A stretch of 64,000 nt of DNA from Heterobasidion occidentale (Eukaryota; Basidiomycota; Agaricomycetes; Russulales; Bondarzewiaceae), in contig JBCAQO010000001.1 in NCBI GenBank assembly GCA_039111635.1, positions 1,798,001 through 1,862,000 on the forward strand, read 5' to 3'. Shown here one piece after another: positions 46,505 to 56,853 of the stretch; positions within the stretch are counted from its first letter, which is position 1; the number at the start of each line of letters is the position of its first letter. Below the pieces are notes generated by a model. That model ran no database searches and had not been told where the DNA came from. It worked only from the letters and a program-made list of their open reading frames with translations. A program made the position numbers and the translations under genes.

Positions 46505-49500
46505 CTAGTCGGAAGTCGCCGAAGCCACATCGTCGTCTTCTGCTGATCGGATGGAGCTGGTGTCGGTATCCTCTTCGTCGGCATCGTCGTCTTCAGCGTC
46601 GTCGTCGTTCGATCTGGATTCTTCCATGGCCCGAAGGCGTGCTTGTGAGATGTCGAGGAGGGCTTCAAGGTCGGTGAGCTTCAGAGATCTGCGAGCAAAG
46701 TAAGGAATAATGCGGAATGCTGCCACTGGCCGATCAAAGACCGATCCGTCAAGTTCGGCCAGAATATACGCTCCTCCTCGGTTCCTAGAAATCACCAGCA
46801 ATGGTCCCAAGTACCGTGGTCGCATCTTCCGATTGAGCGCCTTTTCTATGGCTGTGTTGCGCATCAGGACAAGTGAGCCTCGGTGGAAATTGAAGTCGCG
46901 AAGGGTGGCCGAATGCTGTTGTTCGAATCGGATGGCGGCCTGGACACGGGCGCCGACTACTGAGCTGCGAAGGTGGGCGAGGTCCGATCGGCGTTTCTGC
47001 AAGGCCATGGCACGTCGGGCGATGAGGTCGGTGGTGCTGAGGGTTGTGGTCGGCGGTGGCAGGAGGTAGGTGGCTTCGGCGATGTCGAGGGGAAGGAGGG
47101 GATGGGTTCCGGTCGCTGCGAAGTATGGCGAGCAACCCATTCGGCGCCGAACAGTAATGCGATCAGCCCAGAATACGAAATGAGCTGCACGATTCCACTT
47201 GGCCTGATCTCCATCAACGGCTTTGAACAGAGCCTGCCGAACGTCGAAGTGAGGTCGTTCGGCGATGCCGTTGGCGCGAGAATTGTAGCCCGAAATACGG
47301 ATGTGCCGAACGTGGTACTTTTTCGCTAACTGGTCGAGCGCCTTGACGAATGCTGGTCCGTTGTCGGAGACGATCTCTACCAATGTTCCCCATCGGCACA
47401 GGATATCCTCGAAGATCCAGTCGGCGAGGGCTGAGCTTGTTTCGCGTCGCAGCATCCGGAATTCGGGGTAGTGCGATACCGAACAGCGACCTTGAACGAG
47501 ATACTTGAAACCACCAGCGGTCGGCATGTGCATGGTGTCCATATACATCTTCGCGAAGAGGGGTGCAGGCGTGGCGACGGTTGGGGGAATGAGGACGTTG
47601 CGAGTCTGGCGAATCTGGCAAAGGTGACATGTCCGAACAAACCAGGAATATCTTGCCTCATGTGCGGCCACCAGAAGCGTTCGGCGACCAAGGCGGTCGT
47701 GGCGTAGAAACCCTTGTGAGCAACGTCGTCGTGGGCGGCAGTGAGAATTGTGATCCGACTAGAGGGGCTGCAACGATCTTGTGTCGACCGTGTGAGTCTT
47801 TTCTCCATAGCTTGTCGGCTGCGATAAAGAACTCAGTGCAATATCGTAGGAAGGTGGCATATTCGGAGTCGGAGAGAGAAGGGGGCCGAACCAATGTTCG
47901 GTGCCAGTCGCGGACCAACCATAGGCGTTCCTCGGCTTCCACAGCTTTCTGCGATCTTGGGATATCCGAATAGTCGATGGTTGGGCCTTCGTCGTCGGAG
48001 TCGGCATCGGTCGGGAGGTCGCCTATGAGTGAGGAGGTAAAGATGGCGGTTGTCGAGGTTGAGATGGAGGTGGGGAACGTGTTGTTGATCTGATGGAGGA
48101 AGCCGTAGAGATTGTCGATCCAGTCGTCAAAGTTGTCTTCGGGTTCGGGTCGGTCGGCGGGTTGTGGTGGTCGTCGGGAGAGACCATCGGGGCCGTGAGA
48201 GGTGCCGGGGACGTGGACAAGTGTGAAATGGAAGGTGAGGATGGAGACGATCCACCGATTGATGCTAGCGCTTTTGAGTGATCGGAGGGCGCGGAAGAGG
48301 CCGTAGAGTTCGAGCTTGGGTTGGGAGAATCGCGATTCGCGGTCGTTAAGGGTGATGGAGCCGAATCGGGCATAGTACCGAACCCGTGGATTGTCGAGTG
48401 CGCATTGACAGAGGTGGAAGCCGACCGCGATTTGTGAGGTATCGACGGCGAGGATGACGTTGGCCGCCGACCCATAGTCGATCGGCCGAAGGGCTGGCGA
48501 TTCGAGAAGTGCTGACCGGAGGTCGTCCTGGGCCGCTATCTGGTCTGGGCCGAACACGAATGGAAAATCTTTGCGCGTTAACATAGTCAGTGCATGCGCC
48601 CTGTGTGCAAAATTCCGAATGAAGATCCGAACGACACCGATTGTCCCCAAGAATGCCCGAACGTCAGAGAGATCCCTGCAAGGTCCCCACTTCATAATTG
48701 ACTCTACCCTAGACTCGTCGGGTAATCGTCCTTCATACGTGCACCGATGGCCGACCACCGTGATTTCGGCTGCGCAGAGTGTCGCCTTGTGTCCCGAAAA
48801 GGTCCCTCCGCTATACTTCATCCGCTGAACCACTCGATTGAGGCCTTGAAAGTGTTCCCACACAAACCGTCGTATGCCGGGGTTGTCGGGATGCGTCTCG
48901 AAGCCTCCGTTCGGAAGTTCGTATCGGGTCGGCGGGCCCCGAATCGGAACGTCGTCGATGAAAGGAATGGTGGTGTCTGGATCTCTGGCTGGAGGATGTG
49001 GGTGACGTCGTCGTGGAAGATCGGGACCGAATTTGTCCATCCCATGGGCAGGGTGACAAGTCGGTGGGCGCCGAATGGGGTCTGGAATGTGGTGAAGTCG
49101 CGAGATGATTCGGCTAGCCCTCGTTCGTCATAGCCGACATAGAGATCCAGAATGCCGCCGCAAGCGCGAGCTGCAAACTGTTCAGCGATCTGATCGGTAT
49201 ATGGGGGCACACCTGAATGCTGGATGGTGACGGCGTTCAGGGGTTCGAGGCTGTGAACGATTCGGAGTTTGTGTGCCAGTGGAGGTGCTATTCGTCTTCT
49301 TGACGACCGTAAACCAGCGCGATCGGTAGGACGAATTCGACGGCTCATAGACTCCAGCGGCGATCTTGGTTTTGATAAGTCGGCACACTTCGTCGTAGAT
49401 GCCTGGTGGAATCGGAATGTTGCGTTGAACCCAGGGCTTGTGTTCGACCACCGGCATATTGACTGGAGGAAAGAATTCCTCGCAGAAACGTCCGCGTTCC

Positions 49501-50044
49501 GAATCGTCCCAGGCGAATCCCATCTCTTGTAGACACATGAAATGGTGCATGAGCTGTCGTTCGGCCGGCCAAAGGAAGTCGTCTGAGTGGACTTTATCGA
49601 TGAGGTCACGTCGTTCGGCTGTGTATCTTCCGGTCGGCGTGAAGGGTGGCGGGTTCGGTGTCAGCGTCGGAAGGGTAGCGAGAGGGTCACCAAGGATGTT
49701 CCGAACGATTCGGAATTTTTCGGGGAGGTCGGCCAAGACTGGTCGTGTTTTCTGTGCGACCGTTTGTACTTGCGCTTGGCGGCGAAGATGGCGACCGGGT
49801 CGGCGATATTAGTGGAATGGAAAGAACCGGGGACGACTAAGGAAAATAAAGATGACATATCGGAATCGAGATTGTTTTTGAGATGATTTTCGGGCCCCAA
49901 ATCAGAGGCCATAATGTACTTGAGACAGAGATCGCGACGAGAGGGAGATAGAGAATGGAAATCTGAGGACGCTTCGATAAGTGGGAAATTGGGGGTATCA
50001 TGATCGGTGGAAATGATCAGTGCAACTTCTCCTTGATCTCGGAT
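46505..50044 (-). pseudogene. pol: pol of element A (RT, RNase H, integrase), several frameshifts
   Basis: The reading shifts frame near 49760, 49280, 48980, 47765 and 47645; four of the five look like loss of a single base, so it is not translatable as one protein. Pieces are: ADLPEKFRIVRNILGDP at the start; the RT part with YDERGLAESSRDFTTFQTPF and FIDDVPIRG (the xxDD catalytic motif); RNase H-like LAVDTSQIAVGF with ESRFSQPKLELYGLFRAL; zinc-binding HDDVAHKGFYATTALVAERF and TCHLCQIRQTRN; integrase SDNGPAFVKALDQLA and NGIAERPHFDVRQAL; and a final acidic tail (DDDAEDDDADEEDTDTS) in place of a chromodomain. The integrase frame 46505-47671 is uninterrupted. Shifts could be genuine or assembly indels. 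Confidence 0.8.
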
Positions 50045-52290
50045 CAATTCATCGAGTCGCGAAAACCCGCTTGTCTTCGGTGAAGGACTCGAGGGGGTCC
50101 TCGTCTGATCGTTGGAATGGTGGCTCGTCGTCCCGTGTTCGGGTCGCTGATGGTGATCGTCTGGTCTTCGTTTGAATAATTTTTGACGATACTTTCGGTG
50201 AGGATGTCGAAGGGCCGACCGAGGAGAACGTCGTAGGCTGGGTTCCGAATGATGTGGACTTGGAGGTACAGGGTGATGTCGCCGATGAGGAATGGCACGT
50301 TGCGTGCCAGGCCCAAGGATCGGTCGATTTCGCCATTCGCCGACTGCATATTGAGGACAATTTCGGGGTCGTATATGAGCGCCAGTTCATTGCAAATGCC
50401 TTCCGACATGGCGATGACTTGTGAACCCGGGTCAATGACGCATTCGACTTCCTGTTGGTGATCGACGAGGGGAACAATGGACCTTAGGGCAGAAGATTCT
50501 TTAGCGACTATCAACGGCAGAGGAATCTGACCGGGCTGTAGACTCTTCAGATATGTTTCGTACGTGTCGGGGATGATGATCGCGCCAGGTGGAGGTGTTT
50601 CAGGCTGGTGCAGGACATTGACGAAGGAGGAGACGGTCGGTCGAGTCGGTGGTTCGAGATCGTCGATGGCATAGGGTAGATCGGCATCTTGGTAGAAGGT
50701 CCGAACATTGCTGGCGTCTTTGGTAGGCGATCGGCGTGCTGACGTGGCTTCCCTGACCTGCGAACGGACTTCGGCGGAGAGGGAGAGTAGTTCGCGCTGG
50801 GTAAGCGTCACCTGAGTGGCCATCGCCCTGTTGTAGACCTCGGCTGCTACCTTCTCGTCGTAGATCGGCGCCGTAGTTTTGTAGGCCGGAGCGTCCTTCT
50901 TTGCCGAGGGTATCTTCGCCGGGGCTCCCATGTTGCGCTCGTGCGGTGGTGCGTAGGTGGCGTCCTGGGCTTTGGCGTATGGGTGGATTGGAGCATCGTC
51001 CTTGGCTGGTACCGGGGGCGGTCGCTGAGTCGGGGATGTCGGTCGGGGCTCGGGTTCGGGAGTTTCGGTCCTTGCTCGTCGTTCGGGGGCCGGTGAAGGG
51101 GTAGATGCCGAACGTCCCGTCTGCGCCATTTCGCGTGCCCTCGCGCCCCGCGTTCGGAGTGTGAATAGTTCGCGTTCGAGGCTTGCGATTCGCTGGACGT
51201 CGGTGAGTTGGTAAGTCGGGGTGACCTCCAGCAATGAGGGTGAATCGCGACGGGAGGCTATCGTCATCGGGTGAGTCGGCGCCGCGTTTACCGTAAACAT
51301 CATCTGTCCAGTCGCCAACTGGCCTGGATTCCTGCGGTGCCATTCGTCAACTCGGTCCTTCAGATTACTACCCGTGATTTCTCTGGGTACGAATGCCCCA
51401 CTTGACAATACAACCTTCCCTTCGATATTCCGCTTGCATTTGCCGATCCGAATGTATTCGGTGACCTCGGGACAGGCGCGCATGAAGTGTTCGGGACTGC
51501 CGCAGAACATGCAGTTGTCGCCGCCTTGTCCTGGTTGTCGGGATGGTCGATCGGCTGGCCTGGACGTCCCTTGAGCTGCAATGGCCTTGACGAAGGTGTC
51601 GGTGAGTCGTTCGAACATGGTCGCCAGGTCTTCGGCCTTGATCGCGTTGGTGGGCGGCGCGGCGGGGGCTGCTCGAGAGATGTCGGTAGACGTAGTGCTG
51701 TAGGCGGCTGTGGTGCCGTGCAAGACGAATCGGGCCGCATCGTGGATGTCCTGGAGGTTGTACGGGTCGTCTGGGAAATGATCGGGGAACTTGAGTTGTA
51801 GACGTTGAGAGATTCTTGCCCATAGCTCCGGTTGGAATCCTCTAGCGAAGGCGCGTCCTTGTTCGGCGACCGAGATTCGTGCCTTGCTGAGGAGGAATAC
51901 CGTGATCGCCAGAAATCGCCGATGATAGTCGCCGAGTTCGCTGAGAGACAAGATGCCGACCCTGCTCGTTTCGCCGACTAGCTTGTCCATATCCGATACC
52001 GACCATTTGCGCTCTTCCTCTGATCCGGGGTACAGTCTGTAGACTTCTTCGCAGAACTCCTTGAATGTCTTCGTGGCGTCGGTGAAAGTGGTGAGCGATT
52101 CCCAAAGCTCACAGGTGTCGACGTCCAGGAATCGGCAAGCGTGTTTCTTCCTTTCCTGCTCGTCTTCTACCGCAGACCGAACGAAGTGGAAGTCCAGATC
52201 GGCGAAATATCGTCTCAATTCGCGGGGTTGATGGGGGTCAAAGGTCGGGGCCGTTCGATCTCCACGAGCGGGCATGGATGGGGTTGCCAT
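50044..52290 (-). CDS. gag: gag-protease polyprotein of element A, intact
   Basis: Uninterrupted frame of 748 residues from the first in-frame ATG at 52290 (MATPSMPARGDRTAPTFDPH). The frame stays open upstream to 52653 without another Met. The capsid-like part has ELRRYFADLDFHFVRSAVED and AFARGFQPELWARISQRLQL. A zinc knuckle, CMFCGSPEHFMRACP (CxxCxxxHxxxxC), follows around residue 260. A Pro/Ser-rich spacer leads to a retropepsin-like segment VECVIDPGSQVIAMS, where DPGS replaces the common DSG/DTG, then NPAYDVLLGRPFD, typical of the protease C-terminal half. The stop at 50044 (…DSMN) lies directly before the open frame of pol. Confidence 0.87.
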   Translation of the reverse strand: MATPSMPARGDRTAPTFDPHQPRELRRYFADLDFHFVRSAVEDEQERKKHACRFLDVDTCELWESLTTFTDATKTFKEFCEEVYRLYPGSEEERKWSVSDMDKLVGETSRVGILSLSELGDYHRRFLAITVFLLSKARISVAEQGRAFARGFQPELWARISQRLQLKFPDHFPDDPYNLQDIHDAARFVLHGTTAAYSTTSTDISRAAPAAPPTNAIKAEDLATMFERLTDTFVKAIAAQGTSRPADRPSRQPGQGGDNCMFCGSPEHFMRACPEVTEYIRIGKCKRNIEGKVVLSSGAFVPREITGSNLKDRVDEWHRRNPGQLATGQMMFTVNAAPTHPMTIASRRDSPSLLEVTPTYQLTDVQRIASLERELFTLRTRGARAREMAQTGRSASTPSPAPERRARTETPEPEPRPTSPTQRPPPVPAKDDAPIHPYAKAQDATYAPPHERNMGAPAKIPSAKKDAPAYKTTAPIYDEKVAAEVYNRAMATQVTLTQRELLSLSAEVRSQVREATSARRSPTKDASNVRTFYQDADLPYAIDDLEPPTRPTVSSFVNVLHQPETPPPGAIIIPDTYETYLKSLQPGQIPLPLIVAKESSALRSIVPLVDHQQEVECVIDPGSQVIAMSEGICNELALIYDPEIVLNMQSANGEIDRSLGLARNVPFLIGDITLYLQVHIIRNPAYDVLLGRPFDILTESIVKNYSNEDQTITISDPNTGRRATIPTIRRGPPRVLHRRQAGFRDSMN

Positions 52291-52795
52291 AGTGAGAAAG
52301 TCAAAGGTGGGGGAGAAGGTATTGTTTGCTAAGGTGATCGGGGATGGAGTCGCTGGTTCGAAGGAGCGTTCTAGCGAAGTTGGTCGGATGGTCGGCGTCC
52401 AGAAGACGGGGCTGCGTGGGATTAACGGTGAGATGGAGTCGTGGAGAGATGGTATAGGAGACAGGGGTGATTGTTCTAAGAGCGCAAGGTCGAGGATGGG
52501 GGAAATCGGCGGGAGTAGCGATCGGTTCGGCGACGACGGTGGGGTTAAGAAGAAAGTGGAGTCGGGTGGCGGCGAGAGCGATGGCGAGGATTCAAGATCA
52601 AGATAGTGATGGTGGGATAGATGCTCCGGGACTATATCGGCGTCTCCGAACAAACTTCGGTCGGCAGATGTTTCCTGAGTATTGAAGCTATCGATAACTG
52701 TTTGTCGTTCTTCGCGCTCCGCTGTTGGTCGGGACGAGCGACGTAGATTCCTTGAGGTAATTTTGAATACTAACCCCTCGCGGTGGGCTCCAAAA
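52291..52795. other. Element A leader between 5' LTR and gag
   Basis: Includes the open but ATG-less upstream part of the gag frame (to 52653), Ser/Pro-rich, and the primer-binding region next to the LTR. A non-AUG start or splicing could add this part to Gag. Confidence 0.5.
52777..52793 (-). other. Putative primer-binding site of element A
   Basis: Reading the minus strand, the 5' LTR ends CGTAACA, then TT, then TGGAGCCCACCGCGAGG. A TGG start within a few bases of the LTR is the usual form of a tRNA primer site (complement of the CCA end). I cannot say which tRNA. Confidence 0.5.
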
Positions 52796-53873
52796 TGTTA
52801 CGCTAGAGGTGGCTCTAAGTGCCGAGCACAACACCAAAACAACCTCTAATGCAAGGGGTGCTGGAGCTAGTATCTAATACACAAGGAATTGTTAGTGATG
52901 ACTTTAGAAATCGATGGCGTACTGAGAAGCAGCGAGGAGTGTGAGATTATAGCGCCCGAACGGTTTCGGGACTGCGTCGAACACCGACCGAACGTTCGGT
53001 CGGTCAAGTCGGGGATTCGGTCGGTAACGAGAAAGTAGTGTCGCGACCGACAACTACGTGCTTCAAGAGCCACACAGGACTCTGACAATATACGAGGGAG
53101 GACGAGGGGTACGAGCGAAGAGACGAGTACGAACGCGAACAAGGCCGAACAACGAGGATGACAAGTTTTCGGGAGTCGACGAAGACGATTTTGATGGTTG
53201 AGACGAGTGCGAATGAGCTCTGAACTGTGGGGTGCGAAAGCTGGTTTATTCCAGAGTTGTATGTAGGTTTTTATAGTAAACAGAGCCCCTAAGTAAAATA
53301 TTAAACAAGAAATGAGAGTAGATGTCGAATGGGCGCCAAGCCTTAGCGATCAGAGAAGATAAGAAGGTAGGTGAGATGTCCATATGGGTTCCGAAGGTGA
53401 CAAGGTAAAAGTTAATCAGCGATGGCGAAATCCCGAACGTTCGGGATCCGTCGCCCGAGCGTAGGTAGCCGGAACAGGCGTTGGAGAACCAATGAAAATA
53501 AAGAAGAGGTATCGTACGGCCAGGGTGGCCAAGTAATGGTACAAAATCGCGTTTGACCGACCATGTGGAGGTCGGGAAGATAAGCGATAAGGACCGACCG
53601 ACTCACGGAGCACATCGGCCGACACGGAAGACTGGCTCCGATCTCGTAACCACCTATCGTAACACCCCTGTGTGGTCATGGTAAGTACGTGAAGTGTGGG
53701 CGAACTGACCCAAGTGCTGCCGCACGTCCTTTGGAGGGTTGCGGTCGGTCGGGTGGGGACCGACCGTGTTCGGTGCAAGTCGGCATCTTCGGTACTCGTC
53801 TAACGCTGTGGAGTATCTCCCCAAAGCTTCCCGAATACCTCCCTCGGACCCTAGCGCGGGTACATGCTCATCA
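52796..53873 (-). repeat. 5' LTR of element A
   Basis: Same 1078-bp sequence as 42779-43856, with a difference noted at 53723 (C versus A). The minus-strand TATA box is at 53267-53275. Confidence 0.92.
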
Positions 53874-54188
53874 CCGTCTTTCTCATCCGGCGCCTACTCT
53901 TGTACTTCTCTAGTCGCACTGATCCATCATGGTGCGACGAGGTGCTTACCCATAAGCCCTAAGCCCATGGCATGTGAATGCCTCTCATATTACTGTGTGA
54001 ATTCTGTGAGCCTCATGTCCCTCTCATATAGCCTTTACCGATGTCTTGAAGAACCATCGGTCTTGTCGGCTCCTAAGGACATGCCGAATACCTTGGTGTA
54101 CGCTCCGTAGTGGAGCCGCCTAGCATGTGATGCTTGATCCATCGGTTAGACACGACCCCGAAGGGCCCTGATCGGTCAAGTCATAACA

Positions 54189-54200
54189 TTACCCCCTTTC
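54189..54200 (-). other. Polypurine tract of element B
   Basis: TTACCCCCTTTC on the plus strand, i.e. GAAAGGGGGTAA on the minus strand, directly before the LTR start TGTTATGAC. Confidence 0.7.
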
Positions 54201-55002
54201 TAGGTCCCAACTCCTGAGGGGACTACTCGCTTGAGCAGAAACGAGCTTCATCGTCATTCCACATACAATTGCTTGCTGGTCGTCAAAATAGATTGGGATG
54301 CGTCTTCCCAATATCGCTTCGTTTTCTGGGGCGAAGACCGACCTACGTCGTTTACAACGCCTAGGAGTTTTCCGTCTCCGTTGAGCTGTTTGATCCAGGC
54401 TTTAGCAACATCAGCCACAATATTGCGTCGCCCTCGGTGTTCTTCCTTCACCGTACATTTTGTGTGAGTACACTCCTAGAGTCAATAGGCAGCTACTCGA
54501 CCAGGGCTCCCTGGTAGGTTTGATGAGCCAGTGTCATCTGGCGACGATGCAGAAAGGTGTCGTGCGAATGATTGTGAGATGAAATAGAAACTCGTCTGTG
54601 GATGGGTGTGTGTTGTTCTTCTTTCAAAGTGCCGAAGGCCATGTTTCAGTGTTTCCAGGATAGATCTTCATCTCCTTGATCTCCGGTATCGAGGGGGACT
54701 CCAGGTGTGTGGGTTGATCGCTTTACTAAGGCTTAGGCCCACCAACCTATCAAGAATAGACTTTTCTTGACTTGTTTTGAGTCCGGCAAGACCCCTTTGA
54801 AGATCCCTAACTCTGTCAGCCCCATACGGTGGCCTTGTCAGGTTAGAGATTGAGTGTTCGTCCAGAGTTTGTTTTTCACTAAGGGTATTGGACACGAGGT
54901 AAGGACTTTGAAGGATAGACTTTGAACCCCATGGTTTCTTGAATAAACCATGGTATCCACCTTGACGGTAATTATGCGGGGTCAGCGTAAGGTATGTCCT
55001 GG
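54201..55002. other. Element B 3' non-coding region, proximal part
   Basis: No recognised gene. A minus-strand frame at 54254-54451 translates GRRNIVADVAKAWIKQLNGD, which looks protein-like, but no family is recognised. It may be a remnant of an older coding segment. Confidence 0.35.
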
Positions 55003-56647
55003 TAGTTTAACGTCGTGCCGGACGTCCGTAGTTTTGCGTCTTTGCGGACGTACGCTAGTTTATCCTTAAGTTATTGCGGACTGAGGCTAGTTTATACATA
55101 AGTCGTTGCGGACTGCTCTGCTAGTTTAAACCAAGGTCGTTGCAGACCTATCCATCTCCCAACGTAGGAGTACCTGTAAACAAGACAGCAGGCGTTTCTG
55201 CGCGCCGGAACATTCATCGGTGATGTGCATAGGGCCGTAGACCAGTTCCTCCTTCTTAACAGGGTTCCCATTGAGGTAAGATGGTGACGGTTTATACTAT
55301 ATCAAACCGGATAACTTATAGAGTCGCGAGAATAGACTTTTAAGCCTATTTTGACACGACTCACATGGCCCTGTAGACAGAAGGGCAGCTCAGTTTATCG
55401 TCATGAAGGACGGCAACTAGTTTATAGTCATTGCGGACGTCCGCTATCGCCTGGCTTGAACCTCCCGAGCCTCGATAGATTTAATCCTCCGGGGTGAGGG
55501 TAGTTTAAGGTCATTTCGGACTAGTTAGGGGACAATGAACTTGTCCCATAACTATGTCTCCTATTGCTTGAAGGAGTAAGTAGTTTATCGTCATTGCGGA
55601 CTAGATCAACATCGTGGCGTCAACAACGATGTCAATCGACATCTCCTATGCTGAAAGGAGTGGTAGTTTAACGTCTTTGCGGACGCAGCAATGCCGAAAC
55701 ATATCTCATGTTTGGACACTGCTCATGGCCCTGTAAAGGAAAGGGCAATCCCAGTTTAACGCCGTGGAGGGCATCCGTAGTTTAATGTCATTGCAGACGT
55801 CGTAGTTTATCGTCATTGCGGACCCGTCCCTGAGGCACGATCCCAGTTGCCTCTTGACTGGCCCTTGAAGCGGAATCCTTGCTTCGGACTTCAAGGGTAG
55901 AATGGGAGCGCCATGGAGTAGTCATGGTCTTTGTCGTCGGAAGACCGACAACCCGCTCTATGTCCCCAAACCCCTCGCACGGAATTGAACCGTGTCGACC
56001 CCATATTCTTTTACCGTAGGGTGTATGGAACATGGAAGCGCCTCGACCTAGTCGGCAGGGTTCTGCAACGGTGGAGGCCCTCACTTCCACCGTCTGCCAG
56101 AATGCAGCCACGCTCCGAGGGTCTTGGTAGCTTTAGTGTCGTTCCGGACGGTAACTAGTTTATCGTCATTGCGGACCAAGCCTTTCGTAGTTTTACATCG
56201 TTGCGGATGTATTTTCTCCGTTTTGGGGTACTAATGGAGTGCGGCCATCAGTTCCTGCATCGCAGATAGGGTCCCCTAATGCGGAAAAGACCCTGTAAAA
56301 CCGGAGATCCAAAGTGGGACATCCAAGACACCTGTCAGACCTTGACAGCGAGGTTGGTCCACCGTTCCCCAACGGTGAACATGCAACACGATTTCCCACC
56401 AATATTCATGCATCATTCATGTACCAGTACCAAGGTTATGTGTGAATCCTAAGGGCCTCCTAATGCGGAAAGGGCCCTGTAAAACTGGGGATCCAAGCGG
56501 GACGCCCGATTCGCTTGTCAGAATGCCTCTTGACAACGAGAGTGTTGAATGCTTGTCCTTCATCTTGAGACCGGAGGGCTGCAACGCGAAATGGTCAGGT
56601 ACTTCCCCTGCCTTCTTATCTTTTCACAGTTTAACGTCATGCAGGAC
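55003..56647 (-). repeat. Dispersed array of a 21-bp motif in element B
   Basis: About 18 copies of a motif with plus-strand consensus TAGTTTATCGTCATTGCGG followed by AC. Starts are at 55003, 55029, 55056, 55088, 55122, 55391, 55418, 55501, 55581, 55664, 55752, 55778, 55803, 56128, 56156, 56188 and 56627, with weaker ones between. Both ends (AGTTTA and GCGGAC) are conserved while the middle varies and sometimes has a 5-bp insertion. Copies are 5-300 bp apart and all in the same direction. Many are followed by GTCCG, giving the palindrome GCGGACGTCCGC. Larger duplicated blocks are also present, for example 56271-56352 against 56454-56540 and 55364-55410 against 55723-55772. Confidence 0.8.
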
Positions 56648-56853
56648 GTTCGTTCCGGCGTCCTGTGCGTGAAACCGGTACCTGTGGTGTGGAGGGTCCT
56701 TCCCTCTCTGTCACCGTGTTAAAGGTCAGGGGTTCCTCAACTCCCTTGCCTAATATCCTCCGCCAATGTCTCCGTAATCTCCATATCCTTCATCCGGCCT
56801 ATAATAGGGGTCGATATCATCGTAATTGCCGTCTTCGACCTCGTCCCAGGCGT
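56648..56853. other. Spacer between repeat array and post-pol ORF of element B
   Basis: Short non-coding stretch; nothing recognised. Confidence 0.4.

Larger units (their letters stand above)
42779..53873 (-). mobile_element. Ty3/gypsy retrotransposon element A (full length, 11.1 kb)
   Basis: Complete element with two 1078-bp LTRs, flanked by a 4-bp duplication CCGT (42775-42778, 53874-53877). On the minus strand from right to left: 5' LTR, primer-binding-like site, gag-protease frame, pol (several frameshifts, no chromodomain), a polypurine-like sequence, an antisense gene, a second polypurine-like sequence and the 3' LTR. The LTRs differ by only one base that I noticed (43706 versus 53723), so the insertion is recent. 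It sits inside the LTR of element B, so B is older. Confidence 0.92.
42501..54188 (-). repeat. 3' LTR of element B, split by element A
   Basis: In plus-strand view the LTR begins TGTTACGAACTGC at 42501 and ends GTCAAGTCATAACA at 54188 (TG..CA). It is interrupted by element A and its CCGT duplication, leaving about 590 bp of LTR (42501-42778 and 53878-54188). It is directly followed by the C-rich run TTACCCCCTTTC, which on the minus strand is the polypurine tract. The 5' LTR of B is not in the window. Confidence 0.65.

Noticed and set aside
52274..52606. Plus-strand frame opposite gag of element A
   Set aside because: Gly/Ser/Val-rich mirror of gag; gag strand carries clear domains.
55003..56647. 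CRISPR-like array
   Set aside because: Spacing is irregular, the repeat is degenerate and the setting is a eukaryotic retrotransposon, so CRISPR is excluded.
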